From an uncultured Collinsella sp. (GTDB lineage: Bacteria; Actinomycetota; Coriobacteriia; Coriobacteriales; Coriobacteriaceae): a stretch of DNA of 13,285 nucleotides. How positions within the stretch are numbered: the stretch's first letter is position 1; every line of letters begins with the position of its first letter. The position numbers and the translations under genes are program-made. Positions 1 to 6,378 of the stretch are shown here, piece after piece. The stretch is from the NCBI GenBank assembly GCA_905197385.1, contig CAJJYO010000020.1:1-13285 (forward strand), written 5' to 3'. The notes below the pieces were generated by a model. It was not told the origin of the DNA. It searched no databases and worked only from the letters and a program-made list of their open reading frames with translations.

Positions 1-362
1 GCATCGCAGCCCGCATGCTCAACGGTCACACCCTGCTCCGCGGCCAGGCGATTGAGCGGACGCAGCACCGAGTTGTGCTCGAGCACCGTTGTGACCACAC
101 GGTCGCCGGGGCGCACCACACCATTGATGGCGGTGTTGAGCGCCGCCGTGGAGTTGGGCGTAAAGCACACATGGTCCGCCCTCGGGCAACCCAAAAGGCG
201 CGCGAGCTTGGCACGGCAAGCGTGAATCGTACGAGCGGCATCGAGGGCACCCGACGTGGCGCCGCGGCCGGCATTGCCGAGCGAGCACATCGCCTGCGTC
301 ACGGCATCGATGACCGTCTGCGGCTTGTGCATGGTCGTCGCCGCGTTATCCAGATAGATCAT
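1..362 (-). CDS. Cysteine desulfurase-like class V aminotransferase, N-terminal part (cut by window edge)
   Basis: The start is the ATG at 362; 120 codons are visible before the window ends. The N-terminus MIYLDNAATT is typical of NifS/SufS/CsdB-like PLP enzymes, and EHNS near residues 95-98 holds the His expected to stack on the PLP ring. The PLP lysine and the mobile-loop Cys lie outside the window, so activity cannot be judged. Such enzymes take sulfur or selenium from cysteine or selenocysteine, and a family of this type accompanies SelD, YedF and DUF3343 proteins in selenium loci. The ATG overlaps the stop of the DUF3343 gene by four bases (ATGA), which implies translational coupling as the last visible gene of the selenium operon. 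Delivery of selenium is inferred from context; general sulfur transfer is the alternative. Confidence 0.88.
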   Translation of the reverse strand, partial: MIYLDNAATTMHKPQTVIDAVTQAMCSLGNAGRGATSGALDAARTIHACRAKLARLLGCPRADHVCFTPNSTAALNTAINGVVRPGDRVVTTVLEHNSVLRPLNRLAAEQGVTVEHAGCD

Positions 363-610
363 CGCACGACCTCCCACATATCGATCACGGTATAGCCCTC
401 GGTGGGAACACCTGCCGCGGCGAGTTCGCCGCGCAGCAGCTCCTCATCGGCAGGCAACGCCTTCCACGCCAGACCGCAGCCGGCAGCAACCTCCCCGGGC
501 ACGGGAATCGTTCGCCCGGGAAGGCCGCGCTCGATGCACAGGGACTCGCAACCCATGGCGGCCGCCGTGGTGGGAAACGTGATGACAAGCGCCGGGCGCT
601 TCTCTCTCAT
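359..610 (-). CDS. DUF3343 family protein, putative Se/S carrier-like
   Basis: This is a protein of 83 residues. I chose the ATG at 610 because it gives the usual family N-terminus (MREKRPALVITFPTT) and a GGAGGT Shine-Dalgarno lies three bases upstream; a TTG at 625 would place that motif inside the gene. The TFPTTAAAMGCE segment (residues 11-22) and the AAGCGLAW segment with Cys45 match the conserved layout of DUF3343, a small domain repeatedly found next to SelD, YedF and cysteine desulfurase-like proteins and proposed to carry selenium or sulfur. No experimental function is known to me. It starts 19 bases after yedF ends and overlaps the next gene by four bases, so it is almost certainly co-transcribed with both. 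Confidence 0.85.
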   Translation of the reverse strand: MREKRPALVITFPTTAAAMGCESLCIERGLPGRTIPVPGEVAAGCGLAWKALPADEELLRGELAAAGVPTEGYTVIDMWEVVR

Positions 611-629
611 GGCACCTCCAGCCAATACG

Positions 630-1256
630 CTACGGGCGCACGACGCGCACGGCCTGCTCCATCTTCTCCACGATCACGTACATGTTGGTGACCTCGCCCA
701 CCGCGAGCTGGTCCTTAATGCCAAAGTGATCGAGGCAGGTGCCGCAGGTAAGGATCTCGACGCCCTGCTCGGCCAGACCCTTCAGGTCATCGAGCACCGG
801 CGAGCCCTCGACGGTGAGCTTGGCGCCGCCGTTGTAAAACAGCATGGTCGCGGGCAGCTCCTCCTGCTGCGTCACAGCAAAAATAAACGCCTTCATGAGC
901 TTGTGGCCCAGCTCGTCGTCGCCGCGGCCCATGCAGTCGGTGTAGACGGAAATGACGAGCTTGCCCTTGCCGGCGCTGGCATCACAGAAGGCAGCGCCAT
1001 CCTGCTCGGGATCGGCCACGGCAACGGCGCCAGAGGTCGCCACGGTCACGTGCCACTCGGCGTCAGAAACCTTCTCGACCGAGGCCGTGCAGCCCTTCTC
1101 CTGCGCCATCTTGGAGATGTTCTTGACAGCGGTCTCGTTGTCGACCGAGGTCACGACGGCGCCCTCGCCATCGAGCTGCTTCAGAGCTTTGAGCGTCTTG
1201 ACGACGGGCAGCGGGCAGGCATCGCCCATGGCATTGACTTCAATTTTGGTAGACAT
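630..1256 (-). CDS. yedF: YedF, sulfurtransferase-like selenium metabolism protein
   Basis: The protein has 208 residues in two domains. Residues 1-75 are a TusA/SirA-like fold with the CPLP motif (Cys14), the usual persulfide-carrying cysteine. A linker follows at about 76-98. Residues 99-208 are a DsrE-like domain ending in a CGTC motif (Cys171 and Cys174). This fusion is the selenium-associated form of YedF, longer than the single-domain TusA-like proteins. I chose the ATG at 1256 because AAAGGAA lies just upstream and the TusA domain begins at once; the open frame continues upstream into selD without any domain. It lies 58 bases after selD and 19 before the DUF3343 gene. A role in trafficking reactive selenium or sulfur to or from SelD is inferred from family and context, and the chemistry is unproven. 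Confidence 0.9.
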   Translation of the reverse strand: MSTKIEVNAMGDACPLPVVKTLKALKQLDGEGAVVTSVDNETAVKNISKMAQEKGCTASVEKVSDAEWHVTVATSGAVAVADPEQDGAAFCDASAGKGKLVISVYTDCMGRGDDELGHKLMKAFIFAVTQQEELPATMLFYNGGAKLTVEGSPVLDDLKGLAEQGVEILTCGTCLDHFGIKDQLAVGEVTNMYVIVEKMEQAVRVVRP

Positions 1257-1314
1257 AGCAAATTCCTTTCGAATAAATCGTTTTAGAACGGTACATAGCT
1301 CAATAAACGTGTCG

Positions 1315-2364
1315 TTAACGGACAACGCGAACGGCAGGACCGCCTGGTACCGGCTCGCACACGCGCCCGACAACGGCGGCAACGCGCCCTTCGGCATGTA
1401 AACGACGCGCAAGCTCATCCACATCGGCAGCAGGCGCCGCGATGAGTAGGCCACCAGACGTCTGCGGATCGTACAGCGCATCCAGCATGCCCGACTCCAG
1501 ATCCTCGTCGGCAGCCGCGCGCGGGCCAAAGAAGTCCTGGTTGCGGTAGGAGCCCGCAGGGATAATGCCCAGACGCGCCATGTCGAGCACCTGGTCAAAG
1601 AGCGGCACCGCCCCCGACGCGAGCTCGATTTGCACGCCCGAGCCCTCGGCCATCTCGCACGCGTGCCCGATCAGACCAAAGCCCGTAATGTCGGTGCAGC
1701 CATGAAGTTCGAGCCCCTCGGCCAAACGGATCGGGGCCTCGTTGAGGGTGCGCATCGAGTCAAACATGGCTGCGGCCTCGTCCTGCTCGATGAGCTCGCC
1801 CTTAATGGCCGTGGTGATGATGCCCGAGCCGATCGCCTTGGTCAGTAGTAACGCATCGCCCACGCGCGCGCCGCTGTTGGCGAGCATACGGTCAAGCGCG
1901 ACAAAGCCGCTCACGGACAAGCCGTACTTGGGCTCGTCGTCGTTGATGGTGTGGCCGCCCGCGATGGAGCAACCCGCCTCGACGCACTTGTCGGCGCCGC
2001 CCGCCAGAATCTGACCGGCAACCTCGACACCCAAGCAATTGGGGATGCAGAGCAGGTTCATGGCATGGCTCGGCCGTCCGCCCATAGCGTAGATATCCGA
2101 CAGCGAGTTGGCCGCGGCGATCTGGCCAAACAGAAACGGGTCATCGACCATCGGCGGGAAGAAGTCGATGGACTGCACGAGGCCCAGGTTATCGCCAACG
2201 CGAAAGACGCTCGCATCGTCGGAGGTATCGAACCCCACGAGCAGGTTGTCGTTATGCACATTGGGCAAGTCGCCCAGGACCTGGGCGAGGGCTCCGGGAG
2301 CCAACTTAGCGGCTCAACCGCTCGCGGCAGTCATAGACGTGAGCTTAATCTGATCGTCAGCCAT
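1315..2364 (-). CDS. selD: SelD, selenophosphate synthase with in-frame TGA (selenocysteine 17)
   Basis: SelD makes selenophosphate from selenide and ATP. The reading frame is 350 codons from the ATG at 2364, with GGAGG five bases upstream, provided the TGA at 2316-2314 is read as selenocysteine. The N-terminus is then MADDQIKLTSMTAASG-U-AAK, putting Sec at 17 and Lys at 20, exactly the spacing of catalytic Cys17 and Lys20 in E. coli SelD. Later motifs fit too: GGHTINDDEPKYG, DITGFGLIGHACEMA and YDPQTSGGLL. Sec-containing SelD is known from other bacteria and archaea. Without readthrough, translation from a TTG at 2304 would lose the catalytic residue and the glycine-rich start, leaving a dead enzyme. 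The stop is TAA at 1317-1315. It sits between the activase and yedF, 69 bases after the former. Confidence 0.96.
2270..2288 (-). promoter_or_regulatory. Bacterial SECIS-like hairpin in selD
   Basis: Downstream of the TGA at 2316-2314 the message can fold into a perfect 8-bp stem, TCGCCCAG with CTGGGCGA, closed by GTC. The tip reads CAGGTCCTG, close to the AGGTCT tip of the E. coli fdhF SECIS that SelB binds. About 32 bases separate the TGA from the GGTC tip, longer than in fdhF but inside the range described for bacterial SECIS elements. A second small hairpin (GGCTC, CCG, GAGCC) lies between them. The hairpin is seen in the sequence; its function is inferred from position and resemblance. 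Confidence 0.75.
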
Positions 2365-2433
2365 CGATACCTCCTCTCTTCGGTCAATCATTTCTCCCAG
2401 TATACGCATGAATGCGAGCCTGCGGCGGATGCA

Positions 2434-3198
2434 TTAATTGAGCGCCTGTGCGCGAATCGCCGCGCCGATCGCTCCGGCAAAGCGAGCCTGGGGCGAGGTG
2501 GTCACCGGCGACCCCAGTAGCTCGCCCAACCGCTCTACCACGAAGGCGTTCTCGCACAGGCCACCGGTCAGATAGTACGGGGCGCCCGCGGCCTGCCCGG
2601 CCATGGTCGCCACGCGCGAGACCACGCTGTCGATCACGCCACGTGCAATGTTCTCGCGCGGCTCACCGCGACCGATCAGGCTGATGACCTCGCTTTCGGC
2701 AAACACCGTGCACATGCTGCTGATCTTGGTGGGCTCACCGGAACGCGCAAGGTCGGCCATCTGCTGTTGGGAAATACCCAGACGGTCGGCCATGATCTCC
2801 AAAAAGCGCCCCGTACCGGCAGCGCACTTGTCGTTCATGGCGAACTTGGCCACGCGGCCACTTTTAAGCTGAATGACCTTGGTGTCCTGGCCGCCCACGT
2901 CAATCACCGTGCCGTGGTCGCCAAACAGGCGCGCGGCACCGGTACCGTGGCAGGTGACCTCGGTCACGACCTTGTGTGCATAAGGCACGGCGACACGACC
3001 GTAGCCGGTCGCGACCACGCGCACGTCGTCGGCAGCCACGTCATAGCCGGCCGCTGCCAGCGCCTCGCTTAGCCGCTCGGAAGCATCGACCGAGGAGAAC
3101 CCGGTTGGCTGCACGCACGTCCACGCCACCGAACCCTCCCCGTCGACCACAGCAGCCTTAGCCGCCGTAGACCCGATATCGATCCCGATCCCTATCAT
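2434..3198 (-). CDS. Acyl-CoA dehydratase/double-cubane reductase activase (ASKHA ATPase, YjiL/HgdC-like)
   Basis: The protein has 254 residues, matching the activators of 2-hydroxyacyl-CoA dehydratases and double-cubane reductases. The phosphate-binding start IGIDIGSTAAKAAVVD (residues 3-18) and the second ATP motif VIDVGGQDTK (98-107) identify the acetate kinase/Hsp70/actin fold. Cys125 (NDKCAAGTG) and Cys163 (SSMCTVFAESE) are the two cysteines per monomer that hold one [4Fe-4S] cluster at the homodimer interface. These activators use ATP hydrolysis to push a very low-potential electron into the partner enzyme. The start is the ATG at 3198 after GGGAGAG. It follows the two reductase genes and precedes selD, so one activase probably serves both reductases. 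Its electron donor, a ferredoxin or flavodoxin, is not in the window. Confidence 0.93.
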   Translation of the reverse strand: MIGIGIDIGSTAAKAAVVDGEGSVAWTCVQPTGFSSVDASERLSEALAAAGYDVAADDVRVVATGYGRVAVPYAHKVVTEVTCHGTGAARLFGDHGTVIDVGGQDTKVIQLKSGRVAKFAMNDKCAAGTGRFLEIMADRLGISQQQMADLARSGEPTKISSMCTVFAESEVISLIGRGEPRENIARGVIDSVVSRVATMAGQAAGAPYYLTGGLCENAFVVERLGELLGSPVTTSPQARFAGAIGAAIRAQALN

Positions 3199-3250
3199 GG
3201 CTCTCTCCCAATCTAAACATCAAAGGTAGCGGCACGTTCAGGCGCCTTAG

Positions 3251-3359
3251 CTCTAGGTTTCTCAGATGCCGGAGATTGCCCCGAAAGAGGAGCGCAGCGT
3301 ACTTTGGGTACGCAAGCGACGGTTTGAGGGGCAAGATCCGGTGCCTGAGGAAGCTAGAG
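3251..3359. repeat. Intergenic hairpin repeat, copy A
   Basis: This imperfect inverted repeat of about 109 bases lies downstream of the YjiM-like gene. The outer arms CTCTAG and CTAGAG pair perfectly and the right arm contains that gene's TAG stop. Inner arms near 3268-3282 and 3328-3344 pair around a tandem G.A-type mismatch, and the tip is a small GCGTAC/GTACGC hairpin (3296-3312). It is about 85% identical to copy B over some 88 bases (13 differences counted by hand), in the same orientation and same position relative to a reductase gene. No run of T follows, so it is not an ordinary intrinsic terminator. Confidence 0.85.
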
Positions 3360-4517
3360 GGTTTCGATGAAGGCGGCGATGCGCGTCTCGATCTGACCCA
3401 TGTCGCCATTGCTGTAATCGGTCTCGATCTTCATATACGGAATACCCGCACCCTCGACGGCCTCCTGCATGCGCGCGCTCTCCACGTTAAAGGTATGGCA
3501 CGCCTGGAGCACGTTTTCGACTACACCATCGACATGGTACTTCTCGCACATGGCCAGCGTGTTTCCCATGCGGCCTTCGTTAGGCGTCATGACCGAGCAG
3601 TTGATGTCCAGGTAGCGGTCGGCGATGGCGCGCAGGATGTCGGGAGCATCCGGGTCGATCATCATGGCCGCCGTGCGCTCGCCCGAGCAGTCGTCCATGC
3701 ACACGACCACACCACCGTTGGACTCGATGGTGCGGCCGATCTTGTTAATCACGCCGCCCACCGGGCAGCCGGTGATCAGAATGCGCTTGGCATCTGCCGC
3801 GACCGGGCGCTCGCCCGCGTCGTAGGCCTCACGCAGCTTGGCAACCTTTTGCTCCAGCTGCTGTGTATAGGCCTCGATATCAAAGCTGAACGTGCCGGCA
3901 AACATGGTGCTCATCAGATCGACGCCGCTCATGGCCGCCGGCTGGTTGGCCTGCAGCGCAAACATCTCGAGCTGGGCCGCACGCAAGCGGTTGCGACGAC
4001 GCACGGCGGCGCGCAGGTCGTCATCGGTAATCGTGATGCCGTAGAAGCCCTCGAGCTCCTCCTTGAGCAGGCGGCACTCCTCGTACCAGCCCTCGCGCTC
4101 GTAGGCGCGATCGCGACCCTGCGGAAGATGCAGAATGTGCGTGCGCTTGAGCTCGTTGAGTAGCTCGTACATCTTCTTCTTGCCGTCGCAGGTTGTCTCA
4201 CCGATGATCATGTCGCTAAAGTACGTAAACGGGCACTTTTGCGAGTAAGCAAAGCCGTAGGTCGACTTGATGAGCGGGCAGAGATTTGCCGGCAGCACCT
4301 TCTCGGCCTCGGGAATCACCTCGTCGGACGTGCCGCACAGCGCCACGCTCGCAGCCCCCGCGGCATCAATAATCTCGAGCGGCGTGTAGCTGCACAGAAA
4401 ACCGACCAGGCGATTGCCCGCCTGTTTGTAATCCTTAACGCGAATAAACGCCGCCTTGCGCTGCTCGTTGAACTCCTCAAACGTGCGCGGCAACGGCTGC
4501 TCAATATTTTCCGACAT
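3354..4517 (-). CDS. Double-cubane-cluster-type anaerobic reductase, YjiM-like (2-hydroxyacyl-CoA dehydratase superfamily)
   Basis: The protein has 387 residues from the ATG at 4517 (AGGAG four bases upstream); the open frame runs on to 4592 but through repeat DNA. Motifs [41 protein letters not shown] and ACHTFNVES follow the layout I recall for E. coli YjiM. Cysteines 42, 61, 80, 95, 110, 277, 307 and 340 all have partners in the neighbouring paralogue and are candidate cluster ligands. The best-studied relative, Carboxydothermus DCCP, holds an [8Fe-9S] double-cubane and reduces small molecules such as acetylene, while other relatives dehydrate 2-hydroxyacyl-CoA. No CoA transferase, acyl-CoA dehydrogenase or Etf gene is nearby, which favours the reductase reading. 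The true substrate is unknown. The two paralogues could form a heterodimer, as HgdA and HgdB do, or separate homodimers. Confidence 0.85.
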   Translation of the reverse strand: MSENIEQPLPRTFEEFNEQRKAAFIRVKDYKQAGNRLVGFLCSYTPLEIIDAAGAASVALCGTSDEVIPEAEKVLPANLCPLIKSTYGFAYSQKCPFTYFSDMIIGETTCDGKKKMYELLNELKRTHILHLPQGRDRAYEREGWYEECRLLKEELEGFYGITITDDDLRAAVRRRNRLRAAQLEMFALQANQPAAMSGVDLMSTMFAGTFSFDIEAYTQQLEQKVAKLREAYDAGERPVAADAKRILITGCPVGGVINKIGRTIESNGGVVVCMDDCSGERTAAMMIDPDAPDILRAIADRYLDINCSVMTPNEGRMGNTLAMCEKYHVDGVVENVLQACHTFNVESARMQEAVEGAGIPYMKIETDYSNGDMGQIETRIAAFIETL

Positions 4518-4552
4518 ATAACTCCTAAACCTTTTAACCAACCAAGGGAACA

Positions 4553-4650
4553 GCTTTCCCGGGTGCCCGAGGTTGCCGTGAATGAGGAGCACCGCGTACT
4601 TTGGTACGCAAGCGACGGTTTGAACGGCAAGATCGGGTGCCTGGGGAAGT
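4553..4650. repeat. Intergenic hairpin repeat, copy B
   Basis: This second copy of the repeat lies in the 150-base gap after the DCCP-like gene, starting about 18 bases past its stop. The tip hairpin GCGTAC/GTACGC lies at 4594-4609, and the 19 bases TACGCAAGCGACGGTTTGA are identical in both copies. Where the copies differ in the inner stem, both sides change together, so pairing is kept. Further pairing is possible beyond the element (AACCA and GGG near 4540-4548 with CCC and TGGTT near 4666-4678), and GGGAA/TTCCC at 4546-4560 forms a competing small hairpin. Confidence 0.85.
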
Positions 4651-4667
4651 CACCGAGACGGATAGCC

Positions 4668-5951
4668 CTAAATGGTTTCCAAGAAAGCTTCAATGCGCGT
4701 CTGCAATTGCCCCGCGTCCTCGCCGGCGTAGTCGGTGGTGATATGCATAAACGGAATGCCGGCCTCCTCGGCAGCTTTCTCCACGGCGAAGGACTCCATT
4801 TCGTAGAGTGTGCAGAACTGCAAGGCCACGTCGACGATGCCGTCGGCATGCAGGTCCTTGGCCATCTGGACAATATCCTTCATACGCTGGTCGTTGGGCG
4901 TAAAGACGGCACAGTTGATCTTAAAGTAGCGCTCGGCGATGGCATCGAGCATCTCGTCAACCGTCTCACCGGACTCGTCAACCAGATCCTTGTAGTAGCG
5001 CGAGCCCGTGCAGGACTCCTCGCCCACCACAACGCCGCCGGCCTTCTCGATGAGGTTGAACAGCTTCCAGTTGGGCACGGCCATGGGCGTGCCGGTGTAC
5101 AGGATACGCTTGGTCCCCTTGGGCGCCACGCCCTCGCCGGCCTCGACACGCTGCTCGCACTCAGCCGCCATATCATTGATGGCTCCGGTCAGACGCGGCG
5201 TGTCGTCCATAAAGGCGGCCTGAACGGTCAGCAGGCTGTCGAGACCACTGATGGGCGCCGGGTCGGCAGCGCGCGTGGCAGCGAGGCGCTGCAGGGCGCG
5301 GCGCTTCTCATTGACGGCGTGGATGGCAGCCTTCAGACGCTCGGGCGTAATCTTGACGCCGCACTCTTCCTCGATCTTGGCGGCGAGCTTCTTGACCTCG
5401 GCCTTCCAGGTCACGAGCGTAGACTCGTCGTGCACGTTGGGAATATCCATGACGTACATGTTCTTTTGCGTGGCAAAGAACTCGTAGGCCTTCTTCTTGC
5501 CATCGCAGGTGTTCTCGCCTACCACCAGGTCACTCGACTCAATGTAGGGGCAGACCTCGCCCAGCTTAAAGCCGGCAAAGCTCTTGATGAGCGGACAGGT
5601 GTTGCGCGGCAGGTGCTCCTCGACCTTGTCCGTTGCCCAGTCGGCACCCGAGCACAGGCCCACGGGAATACCGTCGCAGGCGAGCACAATCTCCTCGGGC
5701 ACATACACGCAGAACGAACCGACGATCTTGGTGGCCTCGCCGGCCTCCTTCTTGTCGAGCATCTCCTTAATGCGGCCGCTGTGGATGATGGTGGCCACAA
5801 AGTCCAGGTAGGACGTAGACTTGGGGCGATTGTTCTGCGTCAGGAACATGTCCCCGTACATCTGGCCCACGGCGCCCAGCAGCATATCATGGTCGGCAAG
5901 ATTCATGCCGAGGCTCTCCCACATCGGATGGAAATCAAATTCTTCAGCCAT
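4668..5951 (-). CDS. Double-cubane-cluster-type anaerobic reductase, DCCP-like paralogue
   Basis: The protein has 427 residues, about 40 more at the N-terminus than its neighbour (an FHPMWESLG...NRPKSTSYLDF region). The core follows the same plan: NTCPLIKSFAGF, VCPYIES, GENTCDGKKK, EESCTGSRYY, INCAVFTPN and a C-terminal TTDYAGEDAGQLQTRI. Cysteines 81, 100, 119, 134, 149, 314, 347 and 380 match those of the neighbour. The family carries iron-sulfur clusters fed by an ASKHA activase for reactions at very low potential. The start is the ATG at 5951 behind GAGGGG, a ribosome site that could be masked by RNA pairing with 6044-6050. It is the first gene of the selenium operon. A 2-hydroxyacyl-CoA dehydratase subunit is the alternative, but no CoA-linked genes are near. 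Confidence 0.87.
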   Translation of the reverse strand: MAEEFDFHPMWESLGMNLADHDMLLGAVGQMYGDMFLTQNNRPKSTSYLDFVATIIHSGRIKEMLDKKEAGEATKIVGSFCVYVPEEIVLACDGIPVGLCSGADWATDKVEEHLPRNTCPLIKSFAGFKLGEVCPYIESSDLVVGENTCDGKKKAYEFFATQKNMYVMDIPNVHDESTLVTWKAEVKKLAAKIEEECGVKITPERLKAAIHAVNEKRRALQRLAATRAADPAPISGLDSLLTVQAAFMDDTPRLTGAINDMAAECEQRVEAGEGVAPKGTKRILYTGTPMAVPNWKLFNLIEKAGGVVVGEESCTGSRYYKDLVDESGETVDEMLDAIAERYFKINCAVFTPNDQRMKDIVQMAKDLHADGIVDVALQFCTLYEMESFAVEKAAEEAGIPFMHITTDYAGEDAGQLQTRIEAFLETI

Positions 5952-5954
5952 GAC

Positions 5955-6050
5955 GGTTCCCCTCTCGAACCAAAAATGAATAGCTACGGTATTGCTGCAC
6001 GGTGGATGGCGAAAACCCAGCCGCGCCTAAACCCGGAATTTTAGGGAACC
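5955..6050 (-). promoter_or_regulatory. Possible ribosome-site-masking stem before the DCCP-like gene
   Basis: On the - strand GGTTCCC (6050-6044) is perfectly complementary to GGGAACC (5961-5955), which overlaps the GAGGGG Shine-Dalgarno of the gene starting at 5951; one G.T pair could extend it. The 82 enclosed bases contain their own small stem (CCTAAA with TTTAGG, about 6042-6023). This is the layout of an RNA switch acting on translation, but seven pairs across that distance can arise by chance. No known riboswitch class was recognised. Confidence 0.35.
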
Positions 6051-6089
6051 TGCTTTGCGGTCGATTATTTAGTTGTGCGTCGTCTCTCC

Positions 6090-6125
6090 CGGAGCCGTGA
6101 ACATACCTGCTCATATGCGGCTCCG
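6090..6125 (-). promoter_or_regulatory. Leader hairpin around the end of the small ORF
   Basis: CGGAGCCG and CGGCTCCG pair perfectly over 8 bp around a 20-base loop. On the - strand a G.T and a C-G pair extend it to 10 (6127-6088). The TGA stop of the small ORF (6113-6111) lies in the loop. No T-run follows, so it is not an intrinsic terminator. A ribosome on the small ORF would block this stem, a layout compatible with translation-dependent control. Confidence 0.5.
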
Positions 6126-6179
6126 AGCGATATATAGGGCACGCGCGGCAACGCGGCAAATGTATGTCGTCTGCGGCAT
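6111..6179 (-). CDS. Possible 22-residue leader peptide
   Basis: An ATG at 6179 follows a very strong Shine-Dalgarno (AAGGAGG, eight bases upstream) about 24 bases after the predicted transcription start, and opens 22 codons ending in TGA. The peptide starts MPQTTYICRVAARALY and has four Arg, three of them in its second half. It matches no family I know. The strength of the ribosome site and its place ahead of a hairpin suggest a translated leader rather than a functional protein. It could equally be chance, since the full-length gene has its own ribosome site 230 bases on. Confidence 0.35.
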   Translation of the reverse strand: MPQTTYICRVAARALYIARSRI

Positions 6180-6198
6180 GTGCGCACCCTCCTTAACC

Positions 6199-6247
6199 AG
6201 TTGATGTCAACTATATCAACGGTCATCGACCATGCGAACACCGTTGA
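6199..6247 (-). promoter_or_regulatory. Candidate promoter of the reductase-selenium operon with overlapping palindromes
   Basis: On the - strand TTCGCA (6238-6233) and TATAGT (6215-6210) are spaced by 17 bases, giving a start near 6203. Two palindromes overlap it: TCAACGGT/ACCGTTGA (6216-6223 and 6240-6247) framing the -35 box, and AGTTGA-TG-TCAACT (6199-6212) across the -10 box and start site. Both use TTGA/TCAA half-sites. This is the geometry of a repressor operator; the regulator is not identifiable. Confidence 0.5.
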
Positions 6248-6334
6248 CATTCGTACGACAGCATCGTGTGCCGTCGTTTAATAAATTATTATCTTGATTA
6301 ATAAGAGTTTGTCATCTCTCATTCAGCGAACGGC

Positions 6335-6366
6335 AAACAAAACCGCCGAGGCTTATACCCCGACGG
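6335..6366 (-). terminator. Intrinsic terminator of modABC
   Basis: Twelve bases after the modC stop, CCGTCGGGG (6366-6358) pairs with CCTCGGCGG (6351-6343) around a six-base loop, followed by TTTTGTTT. Two of the nine pairs are G.T and exist only in the - strand transcript, which fixes the direction. Confidence 0.85.
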
Positions 6367-6378
6367 CATTACCCAGCG

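Larger units (their letters stand above)
5952..6378. other. 427-base intergenic region: terminator, promoter, leader and structured 5' UTR
   Basis: No full-size gene is seen here. Reading with transcription on the - strand it holds the modC terminator (6366-6335), an AT-rich stretch (about 6335-6275), a promoter overlapped by palindromes (about 6247-6199), a possible 22-codon leader ORF (6179-6111), a hairpin (6127-6088) and about 140 bases of leader. That last part includes CCTAAA/TTTAGG and a segment complementary to the ribosome site of the next gene. The parts are listed separately. Confidence 0.7.

Noticed and set aside
1257..1598. An N-terminal extension of yedF reaching into selD
   Set aside because: The extension is the out-of-frame complement of the selD 3' end; the TusA-like domain and a good ribosome site start at 1256.
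2305..2364. Treating the selD TGA as a frameshift or nonsense mutation (pseudogene)
   Set aside because: The codon is exactly at the Cys/Sec17 position, the frame is intact before and after, and a SECIS-like hairpin follows.
3251..3359. Repeat copy A as an intrinsic terminator
   Set aside because: No T-run follows the stem on either strand and the next gene is close and co-directional.
4239..6044. A 601-codon open frame on the + strand opposite the DCCP-like gene
   Set aside because: It is antisense to a clear protein-coding gene, has Arg/His/Leu-rich composition typical of GC-rich shadow frames, no recognisable domain and no ribosome site.
5944..6159. A 71-codon open frame on the - strand upstream of the DCCP-like gene
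   Set aside because: It starts at a TTG without a ribosome site, shows no domain and overlaps the start of the real gene in another frame.
5952..6199. Moco riboswitch ahead of the reductase operon
   Set aside because: The region lacks any arrangement I can match to the Moco motif, and the downstream genes are not molybdenum genes.
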